Assembly (NCBI GenBank): GCA_014360745.1
Contig: JACIWY010000225.1
Coordinates: forward strand, 1 to 6,284
Length of the DNA: 6,284 nucleotides
Direction: 5' to 3'
Source: Chloroflexota bacterium
GTDB lineage: Bacteria > Chloroflexota > Anaerolineae > UBA1429
This document shows positions 1 to 6,247 of the stretch, piece by piece. Made by a program: the position numbers and the translations under genes. Numbering within the stretch: the stretch's first letter is position 1; the number at the start of each line of letters is the position of its first letter. Under the pieces are notes generated by a model, which saw only the letters and a list, made by a program, of their open reading frames with translations, was not told the DNA's origin and searched no databases.

Positions 1-949
1 TCTCCAACAAAAAGGGCCGAGGCTCATCGACCGATTTGGGCTCCGGCTTTTGCCAGACTCGCCTGGGGAGTGCTGTCTTGAGCTCCTGACGCAGTGGGAA
101 CCCGGCCTCCTCCCGCTGCCGTAAAAAGAGCGCCGCGACCTGACGGGCCAAGTCGCGCATACGCACGAAATAGCGGGCGCGCTCGGTGACGCCTACGGCG
201 CCTCGGGCGTCGAGCACGTTAAAGAGGTGCGAACACTTGAGCACATAATCGTGAGCCGGCATCACCAACCCGCGCGCCAGCGCGTTCTTGGCCTCCGCTT
301 CGTTCAGGTCGAACATCTGCCGTAGATGGTCGACATCGGCCACCTCAAAGTTATAGGTGCAGTGCTCCACCTCGCCCCGCAACAACAATTCGCCATAAGT
401 CACCGAATCGGTCCATCTGATCTCCGAAAAGGTGCGCACATCCTGCAAAACCATGACGATGCGCTCTAGGCCGTAAGTGATCTCTACCGAAACCGGCTCC
501 AAATCCAGCCCCCCGGCCTGCTGAAAGTAGGTGTATTGGCTGATTTCCTGGCCGTCCAGCCATACCTCCCAGCCCAATCCCCAGGCGCCCAAGGCGGGAG
601 ATTCCCAGTTATCCTCTACAAAACGCACATCGTGGACGCTGGTATCGATTCCCAAGGCCCGCAGGCTGTCGAGGTACAGCTCTTGCGGGTTGCCCGGATC
701 CGGCTTTAGAATTACCTGATATTGATAGTACTGCTGCCAGCGATTGGGGTTTTCGCCGTAGCGACCATCCGCCGGCCGCACCGAGGGCTCCACATAGGCC
801 ACATTCCAGGGTTCAGGGCCGAGCACCCTTAACACCGTGGCCGGGTTCATCGTGCCTGCCCCCACCTGCACGTTGTGCGGCTGCCAAAGCAAGCACCCCT
901 GGCCGACCCAAAATTCGTTCAAGCGCATGATCACGTCCTGAAAATTCAT
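1..949 (-). CDS. glyQ (glyQS): Glycyl-tRNA synthetase alpha subunit, apparently fused to the beta subunit (partial)
   Basis: Class II aminoacyl-tRNA synthetase that charges tRNA-Gly with glycine in the cytoplasm. The reading frame is open through the left edge, giving 316 complete codons from an ATG preceded by AGAGGG five bases upstream. GlyQ hallmarks seen are WVGQGCLLWQPHNVQVGAGT (about 14-33), PSVRPADGRYGENPNR (55-70), WESPALGAWGLGWEVWLDG (115-133) and ITYGLERI (157-164). The alpha subunit normally ends near 290-300 residues, and the conserved part here ends around 285. A charged linker follows, and the last visible residues, RPFLLE (311-316), match the usual start of GlyS (FLxEIGTEELP). 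The next codon begins with A, which would allow Ile. I infer a single-chain GlyQS of the kind known from Chlamydia. The gene lies 24 bases after recO, so the two are probably cotranscribed. The alpha-subunit identity is firm; the fusion is likely, but the rest of the gene is outside the window. Confidence 0.95.
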   Translation of the reverse strand, partial: MNFQDVIMRLNEFWVGQGCLLWQPHNVQVGAGTMNPATVLRVLGPEPWNVAYVEPSVRPADGRYGENPNRWQQYYQYQVILKPDPGNPQELYLDSLRALGIDTSVHDVRFVEDNWESPALGAWGLGWEVWLDGQEISQYTYFQQAGGLDLEPVSVEITYGLERIVMVLQDVRTFSEIRWTDSVTYGELLLRGEVEHCTYNFEVADVDHLRQMFDLNEAEAKNALARGLVMPAHDYVLKCSHLFNVLDARGAVGVTERARYFVRMRDLARQVAALFLRQREEAGFPLRQELKTALPRRVWQKPEPKSVDEPRPFLLE

Positions 950-973
950 CCCCGCCCTCTCTATGGGTAAAGA

Positions 974-1777
974 TTAAAGGTTTGGCTCATCGTTCTCCAC
1001 CTGTTGGCCTTTTCCCGCTCGCAGCTCGGCGCGAAGGCGCCGCAAAAAAGCGGCCGAGCGCACCTCTCGCTCCAAAACATACTCTAGATAGCCCTGCAAA
1101 ATCGCCTCCACCTCGGCGTGAGTGGATTCCGTCAGTCGTAGCCGGCCCACCGCTTCGGCGTCTCGCGTCTGCAAAAAGCGCAGCACCTTTTGCGCGTTAA
1201 GCGAAACCTGGCGCGCCGTCGGGGCACGCTCGCCGCAACGAGCACACAAAAAGCCCCCTTCAACGGCGGAGAAATAGTTGCGCTGAGGCCGAATCTCTTG
1301 GCCACATCCGAGGCAGGTGAACAGCTCCGGCTGAAAGCCGGCGTAACGCAACAGGCGAAGCTCAAAATAGCGCATCCACAGGCGCAGGTCGCTCTCAGTC
1401 GAAAAGCATCGCAACCCATCGAGCAACAGGCGATAGAGTTCCGCGCTGCCCTCCTCTTCCTGCGCCAGGCAATCTACCAACTCTGCGGCGTAGCAGGCGT
1501 AGGTAAAGCGCAGCAAATCTTGGTGCAATCCCTCAAACTCTTCCAGGCTCTCTGCCTGGGTCACGATATCCAAATTGCGGCCACGGGCCATCAAGAGATT
1601 GGCCCGCACGAACAACCCCAGATGGCCCGCTTTGCGGCTCGTCGCGCGGCGGATGCCTTTGGCCAGCGCCGAAATGCGGCCTGTCGGGGTCAGGATGGTC
1701 AGAATGCGGTCGGCCTCGCCATAATCCATCTCCCGCAGGACGATCCCTTCGGTGCGGTAGAGACGTTCCTGTCGCAC
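974..1777 (-). CDS. recO: DNA repair/recombination mediator RecO
   Basis: RecO of the RecFOR pathway binds single-stranded DNA and RecR, and helps load RecA onto SSB-coated DNA. The product has 267 residues, normal for the family (about 240-270). The N-terminal OB-fold segment has the typical opening LYRTEGIVLREMDYGEADRI (6-25), followed by a basic stretch KGIRRATSRKAGHL (40-53). The helical C-terminal domain carries a zinc-finger motif of the CxxC...CxxC type, with Cys155, Cys158, Cys178 and Cys181, as in many Gram-positive and Chloroflexota RecO proteins. The start is GTG: an in-frame TGA lies four codons upstream, so no earlier start is possible, and the next candidate (Met18) would cut into the OB fold. 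The ribosome site is modest (GAGG three bases before GTG). It lies 59 bases after the aldolase gene and 24 bases before glyQ. The recO-glyQ adjacency is widespread in bacteria. Confidence 0.95.
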   Translation of the reverse strand: MRQERLYRTEGIVLREMDYGEADRILTILTPTGRISALAKGIRRATSRKAGHLGLFVRANLLMARGRNLDIVTQAESLEEFEGLHQDLLRFTYACYAAELVDCLAQEEEGSAELYRLLLDGLRCFSTESDLRLWMRYFELRLLRYAGFQPELFTCLGCGQEIRPQRNYFSAVEGGFLCARCGERAPTARQVSLNAQKVLRFLQTRDAEAVGRLRLTESTHAEVEAILQGYLEYVLEREVRSAAFLRRLRAELRAGKGQQVENDEPNL

Positions 1778-1836
1778 AGTCCTCGCTCACTTGGCGGGCA
1801 ACTCGGAAAACCGCCCGACCATTCAGCTAGAGAGCC

Positions 1837-2607
1837 CTAGAGCCCTTCGCAAGCCCCACACAAGCGACAATCCGGCCCGGCAAAGACGCGCTCCGGCCCC
1901 AGCATCTCATTGCGGATGGCGCTCAGCTTGCGCACCTCGGCCACAGGCAACGTCTGCAGTCGCCCCAAGGTCAAGGCAATCTGGATCACCTGGGCGGTGT
2001 TTTCCACCTTTTCCATGCGCATATAGGCCTTGAGTGGCGTGGGCCCCACGGTGACGGCACCGTGTCGATCCAACACCAGGGCATCGTGATCGCGAATAAG
2101 CTCGCGGATGACCTGCGGCCCTTGTTCCGAGCTGGGCGTGGCATAGGCGGTGGTGACGATCTGCCCCAAGGTTACCAGCGTCTCGGGCAGGATGCAGGGC
2201 GCGAGCGACACGCCGGCCACCGTCAACGCCGTAGTGATGGGCGGATGAGCGTGCACCACCGCACGGACGTCGGGCCGCTGCCGATAGACCTCCAAATGCA
2301 GCCGCAACTCCGCTGAGGGAAGCAACCCACCCTGCGAAGCTGTCGTTTTACCCCTACCCTCGTCCCCCACTTTGGGATCGGGGTTTTGCCGGTCCGATAC
2401 GATGCGGCCATCCAGATCGGTCACCACCAGGTCATCGGGCCTCAAGAGCCCCTTGTGCACCCCGCTGGGCGTGGCGATCACATAATCCGTCCCCCAGCGC
2501 ACCGACACGTTGCCATCACTGGCAAAGATCATGTTCTTGGCATAGAGCAAGCGGCAAACCTGCACCACTTGGCGGCGCAGCGCCCTTTGTTCCTCAATCT
2601 GTGACAC
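1837..2607 (-). CDS. Class II aldolase/adducin family protein (fuculose-phosphate aldolase-like)
   Basis: Zinc-dependent class II aldolase of the FucA/AraD/MtnB superfamily, 256 residues. Seen in order: SDGNVSVR (30-37), TPSGVHKG (46-53), PSAELRLH (97-104) with catalytic Glu100, the zinc motif HAHPP with His119 and His121, and RHGAVTVG (181-188) with the third zinc His182. The active-site set looks complete, but the substrate cannot be named; L-fuculose-1-P, L-ribulose-5-P and methylthioribulose-1-P are all family substrates. The neighbouring deoC and cdd suggest a role in sugar-phosphate breakdown from nucleosides (inference). The GTG start is set by AAGGAG (2613-2618) five bases upstream, and it overlaps the end of deoC by 14 bases. 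A longer frame reaching 2832 only reads deoC out of frame. Two oddities are an insertion of about 20 residues before Glu100 and a C-terminal tail with Cys247, Cys250 and Cys253. Confidence 0.88.
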   Translation of the reverse strand: MSQIEEQRALRRQVVQVCRLLYAKNMIFASDGNVSVRWGTDYVIATPSGVHKGLLRPDDLVVTDLDGRIVSDRQNPDPKVGDEGRGKTTASQGGLLPSAELRLHLEVYRQRPDVRAVVHAHPPITTALTVAGVSLAPCILPETLVTLGQIVTTAYATPSSEQGPQVIRELIRDHDALVLDRHGAVTVGPTPLKAYMRMEKVENTAQVIQIALTLGRLQTLPVAEVRKLSAIRNEMLGPERVFAGPDCRLCGACEGL

Positions 2608-3379
2608 GTTCGCTCCTTGGCGCACCAGCCACGATCTGGATGCTCGAGCTAGCACCGATGCGGGTGGCGCCAGCGCGCACCATGGCCAGTGCCGTGGCAT
2701 AGTCACGGATCCCGCCGGCGGCTTTGATCCCCATCTCCGGCCCCACGACCGCGCGCATGAGGCGCACATCCTCCACCCTGGCGCCACCGGGGCCAAAGCC
2801 GGTGGACGTTTTGACGAAATCAGCGCTGGCATCCGCAGCCAAGAGACAGGCGGCCACCTTTTCCTCTTCGGTCAGCAGCGCCGCCTCGATGATCACTTTA
2901 CATAGCGCTCCATGGGCATGACAGGCGCGCACCACCGCGGCGACATCCTCGCGTACGGCGGCGTATTCACCCCCTTTTAGCCAACCCACGTTGATGACCA
3001 TGTCGATCTCGCGGGCCCCCTCAAAAATCGCCTGGCGGGCTTCAAACGCTTTGGTGGCCGTGCTAGTGGCCCCCAGCGGAAAACCAGCCACTGTGCATAC
3101 GAGCACCGGCGAACCCTCGAGGTCCCGGCGACATTGCGACACATAGCAGGCGTTCACGCACACCGAGGCGAAACCATGCGTCCGTGCCTCTGCGCATAAT
3201 TGATCGATCATCGCCGGCGTGGCCTCGGGCTTGAGCAAGGTGTGATCGATCATAGCCGCGAGACGTTCGGCGTTTATCCCTTCCTCGACCGGTGCAGATG
3301 GCGCGGCAAGCGCTGCTGCCGCCTGCTGCATGGCTTCTTGGATACGATGGGCCCATTGTGCGTTCAGAGTACCAGACAT
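2594..3379 (-). CDS. deoC: Deoxyribose-phosphate aldolase DeoC
   Basis: Class I (Schiff-base) aldolase that splits 2-deoxyribose-5-phosphate into glyceraldehyde-3-phosphate and acetaldehyde, the last step of deoxynucleoside breakdown. The product has 261 residues. TIM-barrel landmarks are IDHTLLKPEAT (44-54), VNACYV (75-80), GFPLGAT (99-105), EIDMVINVGWLKGG (124-137) with Asp126, FVKTSTGF (188-195) with Schiff-base Lys190, IKAAGGIR (218-225) with Lys219, and the phosphate-binding RIGASSS (240-246). Catalytic residues are all present. An Ala-rich N-terminal extension of about 35 residues precedes the barrel. I chose the ATG at 3379 because AGGA (3388-3391) sits eight bases before it; the ATG at 3388, three codons earlier, overlaps that site and is less likely. 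It lies about 86 bases after cdd and overlaps the aldolase gene by 14 bases. Together with Cdd it forms a pyrimidine (deoxy)nucleoside salvage pair. Confidence 0.96.
   Translation of the reverse strand: MSGTLNAQWAHRIQEAMQQAAAALAAPSAPVEEGINAERLAAMIDHTLLKPEATPAMIDQLCAEARTHGFASVCVNACYVSQCRRDLEGSPVLVCTVAGFPLGATSTATKAFEARQAIFEGAREIDMVINVGWLKGGEYAAVREDVAAVVRACHAHGALCKVIIEAALLTEEEKVAACLLAADASADFVKTSTGFGPGGARVEDVRLMRAVVGPEMGIKAAGGIRDYATALAMVRAGATRIGASSSIQIVAGAPRSERVTD
2613..2618 (-). promoter_or_regulatory. Ribosome binding site of the class II aldolase, inside deoC
   Basis: AAGGAG on the minus strand lies within the last codons of deoC, five bases before the GTG at 2607. It decides the aldolase start and suggests translation coupled to that of deoC. 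Confidence 0.8.
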
Positions 3380-3465
3380 GGTCGCCATCCTTTCGTTTGC
3401 CTAAAACCTTGTCTTCAATATTTTGGCCGAGGTTCTGGGCAAATAAGCCGATGATCTACTGTCGA

Positions 3466-3951
3466 TCAGCCAACGTCGGCGCGGGTTATACGTTCCTGTG
3501 TCGAGTTCTCTTGGCCGGTAAGGTCGGCGCCGGGAAAGGGTTCGGGCAACAAGGCCTCAATAGAGGTGATCGTCGCTCGGCCACGGGTATCGGCCACCAG
3601 CACGGGCATTTCGCGGGCAAACTCGATCATCACCTGCCGACAAGCGCCACAGGGCATAGCCCCTGTTTCGCTAACCACGGCCAGGGCCACGATCTGCCGT
3701 TCGCCATGCGATACCGCCTTCCAGATGGCCACCCGCTCGGCGCACACCGTGAGGCCATAAGAAGCATTTTCGACATTGCAACCGTAAAAAACGCGCCCCG
3801 TCGCCGTGCGCACCGCTGCGCCCACCTTAAAACCCGAATAGGGCGCGTAGGCCTGTTCACGGACATCCATCGCCGCGGCGACGAGCGTGCGCCACTCTAA
3901 CGGAAGATGATCGATAGAAATGACATCATGTTTTTTCATCGCTAGGATCAC
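3466..3951 (-). CDS. cdd: Cytidine deaminase (tetrameric type)
   Basis: Hydrolytic deaminase converting cytidine and deoxycytidine to uridine and deoxyuridine in pyrimidine salvage. It carries the family's YAPYSGFKVGAA (35-46), the substrate-binding NVENASYG (59-66), TVCAERVA (68-75) with zinc Cys70 and proton-shuttle Glu72, and MPCGACRQV (99-107) with zinc Cys101 and Cys104. Numbering is from the GTG at 3951 (161 residues). That start is preferred because GGAGGGAG (3958-3965) lies six bases upstream. The ATG at 3939 (157 residues) has no well-placed ribosome site but remains possible. Either start lies inside the end of glmU (26- or 14-base overlap), suggesting translational coupling. The usual homotetrameric Cdd has about 130-140 residues; here both a short N-terminal extension and a hydrophilic C-terminal tail (after about 140) add length. 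Function is secure; the start is not. Confidence 0.95.
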   Translation of the reverse strand: MILAMKKHDVISIDHLPLEWRTLVAAAMDVREQAYAPYSGFKVGAAVRTATGRVFYGCNVENASYGLTVCAERVAIWKAVSHGERQIVALAVVSETGAMPCGACRQVMIEFAREMPVLVADTRGRATITSIEALLPEPFPGADLTGQENSTQERITRADVG

Positions 3952-5308
3952 TCGCTTCTCCCTCCACCGGCCGGCGGACCCGGGCTGGCACGCCGTAAGC
4001 CAAAACTCCATCGGGGATGTCGCGCGTGACCACCGAGCCGGCCCCGATCTTGGCGCCGCGCCCAATGGTCACCGGCGCCACCAGCATGGTGCCACTGCCG
4101 ATGAACGCCCCCTGGCCGATGACCGTGCGATGCTTGCGCTGCCCGTCATAGTTGCAAGTGACGGTGCCGGCGCCCACGTTGACATCCGGGCCTAGCTCGG
4201 CGTCGCCGATATAGCTGAAATGGCCCATCTTGGTACCCGGCGCCAGATAGGCGTTCTTGACCTCGCCGAAATTGCCCATGTGCACCCCTCGGCCGAGATG
4301 AGCGCCGGGCCGCAAATGGCCAAAGGGGCCGATGCTGACTTCGTCCTCTAGGATCGCCTCCTCTAGCACCGAGGCCAACACGAGGCAACGGTCGCCGACG
4401 CGGGTATCGCGAAGGATGGCGTTGGGGCCGATGACGCAATCTCGGCCAACGACCGTGCGGCCTAACAGGTGGGTATTGGGATGAATGACGGTGTCCTGGC
4501 CGACACGGACCCCGCTCTCGATATAAGTAGTATGCGGATCCACTAGGGTAACGCCGGAGAGCATCAGTTCTTCATTAATGCGCTCGCGCAAAATGCGTTC
4601 GCAACGGGCCAGATGGACCCGCGTATTGATCCCCTGCACTTCGCGGACATCGTCGATGGTCAGCGCCTGCACCTCCCGCCCGTCTTGCACCGCCAGGCCC
4701 ACCATATCGGTGAGATAGTATTCGTTCTTGGGGGGCGTCATCGGCACATCGGGCAATCGTTCCCAAAGCCAGGCGGCGTCAAAACAATAGACACCGCAGT
4801 TGAGCTCTTTGAGGGCCAAAATCTCGGCAGTAGCCGCCGCCTCTTCGACGACGGCCCGGATGCGCCCTGCCTGGTCGCGCACCACGCGCCCAAAACCCAT
4901 CGAATCATCCGCCACGACGGTGAGCATCGTCAAGGCGGGGCGATGTTGTCTATGCAGGCCGACGAGGCGCTCCAACGTTTCGATGCGTAGGGCGGGCATA
5001 TCGCCATACAATACGAGGACGGCGTCGGTTTTACCGAGCAACAGAGGGCGAGCTTGCAGGGTGGCGTGGGCCGTCCCCAATTGCTGTTCTTGCAAGGCGT
5101 AGAGCACCTCGTCGCCCACCGCTTGACGGACCTGTTGCGCGCCATAGCCGACGACGAGGACGATGGGCTCGGCGTCGAGGCACCGGGCGCTCTCCAGCGC
5201 CCAATGGATCATGGGGCGCCCTCCGACGGGGTGCAGCACTTTGGGCAACGCCGATTTCATGCGCGTGCCCTGGCCAGCAGCTAGGATGACAGCGGACAGA
5301 GGTTTCAT
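3926..5308 (-). CDS. glmU: Bifunctional GlmU: glucosamine-1-phosphate N-acetyltransferase / UDP-GlcNAc pyrophosphorylase
   Basis: Cytoplasmic enzyme that acetylates glucosamine-1-phosphate with acetyl-CoA and then uridylylates it to UDP-GlcNAc, the precursor of peptidoglycan and other glycans. Length is 460 residues (E. coli 456). The N-terminal Rossmann-like uridylyltransferase domain (about 1-230) shows LAAGQGTRMKS (9-19) with Lys23 downstream, QLGTAHA (76-82), YGDMPAL (101-107) with metal ligand Asp103, NEYYLTD (195-201) and QGIN (225-228). The C-terminal left-handed beta-helix (about 250-440) is built of hexapeptide repeats and carries RPG (Arg333), GEVKNA (Lys351), the general base His363, GAGTVTCNYDG (379-389) and the terminal GYGVPAR-like AYGVPAR (437-443). 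All catalytic residues are present. The ATG at 5308 has GGAGG (5314-5318) five bases upstream. A longer frame continuing to 5659 runs through the tRNA gene and is not coding. The gene directly follows a U-tract hairpin. Confidence 0.97.
   Translation of the reverse strand: MKPLSAVILAAGQGTRMKSALPKVLHPVGGRPMIHWALESARCLDAEPIVLVVGYGAQQVRQAVGDEVLYALQEQQLGTAHATLQARPLLLGKTDAVLVLYGDMPALRIETLERLVGLHRQHRPALTMLTVVADDSMGFGRVVRDQAGRIRAVVEEAAATAEILALKELNCGVYCFDAAWLWERLPDVPMTPPKNEYYLTDMVGLAVQDGREVQALTIDDVREVQGINTRVHLARCERILRERINEELMLSGVTLVDPHTTYIESGVRVGQDTVIHPNTHLLGRTVVGRDCVIGPNAILRDTRVGDRCLVLASVLEEAILEDEVSIGPFGHLRPGAHLGRGVHMGNFGEVKNAYLAPGTKMGHFSYIGDAELGPDVNVGAGTVTCNYDGQRKHRTVIGQGAFIGSGTMLVAPVTIGRGAKIGAGSVVTRDIPDGVLAYGVPARVRRPVEGEASDPSDEKT
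3958..3965 (-). promoter_or_regulatory. Ribosome binding site of cdd, inside glmU
   Basis: GGAGGGAG on the minus strand lies in the last part of glmU. It is six bases before the GTG at 3951 but eighteen before the ATG at 3939, and so favours the GTG start. Confidence 0.7.
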
Positions 5309-5313
5309 CCTTT

Positions 5314-5318
5314 CCTCC
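5314..5318 (-). promoter_or_regulatory. Ribosome binding site of glmU
   Basis: GGAGG on the minus strand, with five bases (AAAGG) between it and the ATG at 5308. It fixes the glmU start against the much longer open frame. Only five bases separate it from the U-tract of the upstream hairpin, so an RNA polymerase stopping there would never reach the gene. Confidence 0.85.
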
Positions 5319-5323
5319 AGGCC

Positions 5324-5379
5324 AAAAAAGAAGCCAAGTCCACTCTCTCTTCGTCGAGATGACGGAGACAGGACTTGGC
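5324..5379 (-). terminator. Intrinsic terminator (or attenuator) between tRNA-Gln and glmU
   Basis: On the minus strand a perfect 9-bp outer stem is formed by GCCAAGTCC (5379-5371) and GGACTTGGC (5341-5333). An inner stem of about 10 bp follows (5370-5361 with 5355-5346, one mismatch and one G-U pair), closed by a five-base loop, with a four-base bulge on the 3' side. The outer stem is followed immediately by TTCTTTTTT (5332-5324). This is the layout of a Rho-independent terminator. It would end the tRNA-Gln transcript. Because the glmU ribosome site starts five bases later and no promoter fits between, expression of glmU and the downstream genes from the tRNA promoter must involve read-through or regulated antitermination. 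Confidence 0.8.
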
Positions 5380-5385
5380 CCGCAC

Positions 5386-5403
5386 GGATGCTCCGACTCA
5401 TCC
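5386..5403 (-). other. Small upstream hairpin in the glmU leader
   Basis: GGATG and CATCC arms (5 bp) enclose an eight-base loop, between the tRNA-Gln 3' end and the large terminator hairpin. It could be part of a structured leader or simply help 3' processing of the tRNA. I do not recognise a known riboswitch class here. Confidence 0.4.
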
Positions 5404-5424
5404 ACCGAGGGAGCGACAACAAGG

Positions 5425-5496
<72 letters not shown>

Positions 5497-5508
5497 AGAT
5501 GCACCATG

Positions 5509-5537
5509 ATGATAGCACAAAGAGTGGAAAGAGACAA
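5509..5537 (-). promoter_or_regulatory. Sigma70-type promoter of tRNA-Gln (and probably the glmU cluster)
   Basis: On the minus strand, TTGTCT (5537-5532) and TATCAT (5514-5509) are separated by 17 bases, with a TG extended -10 element (TGCTATCAT). The predicted transcription start is near 5502, just before the tRNA 5' end at 5496. It is the only convincing promoter I see upstream of the glmU-to-glyQ cluster. Confidence 0.7.
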
Positions 5538-5614
5538 ACGACCGCACCTTGACCCCGACCGATTCGTCGTGGATACGGTTCCCTTATCACGAGGGGAATA
5601 TATACCTTCAAGGC

Positions 5615-6176
5615 CGGCTGTATCTCGGTCAACAGGTAGGCGCCGCTCATGCTAACCACGCCAGCGATGCCGTCACGCTGCGAGGCATAGGCGGAATGAG
5701 TGGCTAATAATGAGCCAAGTGCCCCCTACCGAGTGGCCAAAGACGACGATGGCATTGGGATCACCGCCGCGAAGCGCGATATTGGCCACGACCCAATCGT
5801 AAGCATCGGCAACATCCGCAATATTATCCGGATACCAAGCGGCCTTGGTACGCTGTGATACGTTGGCAGGCTGCTCACAAGTCGCGCGATCAGGGCAGTG
5901 CTCGTCGGCGACAAAAACCTGATCAGAGCTCAGCCGATAGTCAATGACAACGGTAACCCAGCCCTTTTCCCCGGTGAAAGAGTTGGCCACGAAAGCGTAC
6001 CACTAGGTGGTATCGGAGTCAGGCACCCACTCGCCCCAGGTATCAGAGACATAGGGATGATCGCTCAAGGGGAGAAGAGCGGGAAGCAATGAGGAAATAG
6101 CGGCCATAGTGCTGTGTGAAGCGCCACGAGCAAGCGACAGAAGCGAGAACATCAGAAACCATCTCATTATCCGCAT
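5615..6176 (-). pseudogene. Degraded secreted alpha/beta-hydrolase (esterase/lipase-like)
   Basis: Pieces of one alpha/beta-hydrolase are readable, but broken. An ATG at 6176 starts a hydrophobic, signal-peptide-like stretch (MRIMRWFLMFSLLSLARG), with AAGGGAG eleven bases upstream. The same frame hits an amber codon at 6003-6005, then continues with WYAFVANSF, the family's VVIDYRL strand, YPDNIADVADAYDWV, GGDPNAIVVF and the nucleophile elbow GHSVGG. At the G5 run (plus-strand C5, 5722-5726) the frame is lost. Removing one G restores GALGSLLATHSAYASQRDG and IAGVVSMSGAYLLTEI, clearly the next part of the fold. The expected HGGGW oxyanion motif is not intact; TWGEWV at the right place may be its remnant. 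No Asp/His end of the catalytic triad is seen before the tRNA promoter region, so the 3' end is missing too. I infer a dead gene; a sequencing error could explain the frameshift, but hardly everything. Confidence 0.75.
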
Positions 6177-6213
6177 CCACCCGCTTGCTCCCTTGCTGAT
6201 CATATCAGAGGGC

Positions 6214-6247
6214 AAAAAAGGGGGGCGACGAGACAAGTTCTGTCGGC
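6214..6247 (-). terminator. Possible terminator after the 5S rRNA gene
   Basis: Downstream of the 5S end on the minus strand there is a short inverted repeat (GACA, loop GAACT, TGTC), then a C6 run and a T6 run (6219-6214). The stem is short and separated from the T-run, so this is only a weak candidate. Confidence 0.3.

Noticed and set aside
1778..1836. Terminator or promoter between the aldolase gene and recO
   Set aside because: Only a 5-bp CGGGC/GCCCG pairing with a 12-base loop and no T-tract, plus a short repeated CTAGAG, is visible. This is not enough to call a site.
1190..1840. Plus-strand open frame of 216 codons
   Set aside because: It lies opposite recO and reads as its antisense shadow, with no domain signature.
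2608..2832. N-terminal extension of the class II aldolase frame
   Set aside because: These codons are the end of deoC read out of frame (Pro/Trp/Arg-rich, no family match). The GTG at 2607 with AAGGAG is the real start.
3380..3465. Regulatory element between cdd and deoC
   Set aside because: The gap of about 86 bases is somewhat AT-richer than its surroundings, but I see no hairpin with a T-tract and no paired -35/-10 elements, only the deoC ribosome site.
3952..4065. Longer cdd frame starting inside glmU
   Set aside because: It is glmU beta-helix sequence in another frame, with no ribosome site at its start.
5324..5424. T-box or other known riboswitch in the glmU leader
   Set aside because: A terminator is present next to translation-related genes, but I find no T-box sequence (TGGNACCGCG-like), specifier loop or other recognisable riboswitch core.
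6199..6204. TATGAT as a -10 element for the pseudogene
   Set aside because: No acceptable -35 lies 16-18 bases upstream; the place is occupied by a C run.
6003..6236. Separate small secreted protein
   Set aside because: Its frame continues directly after the amber codon into alpha/beta-hydrolase sequence, so it is treated as the 5' part of the pseudogene.
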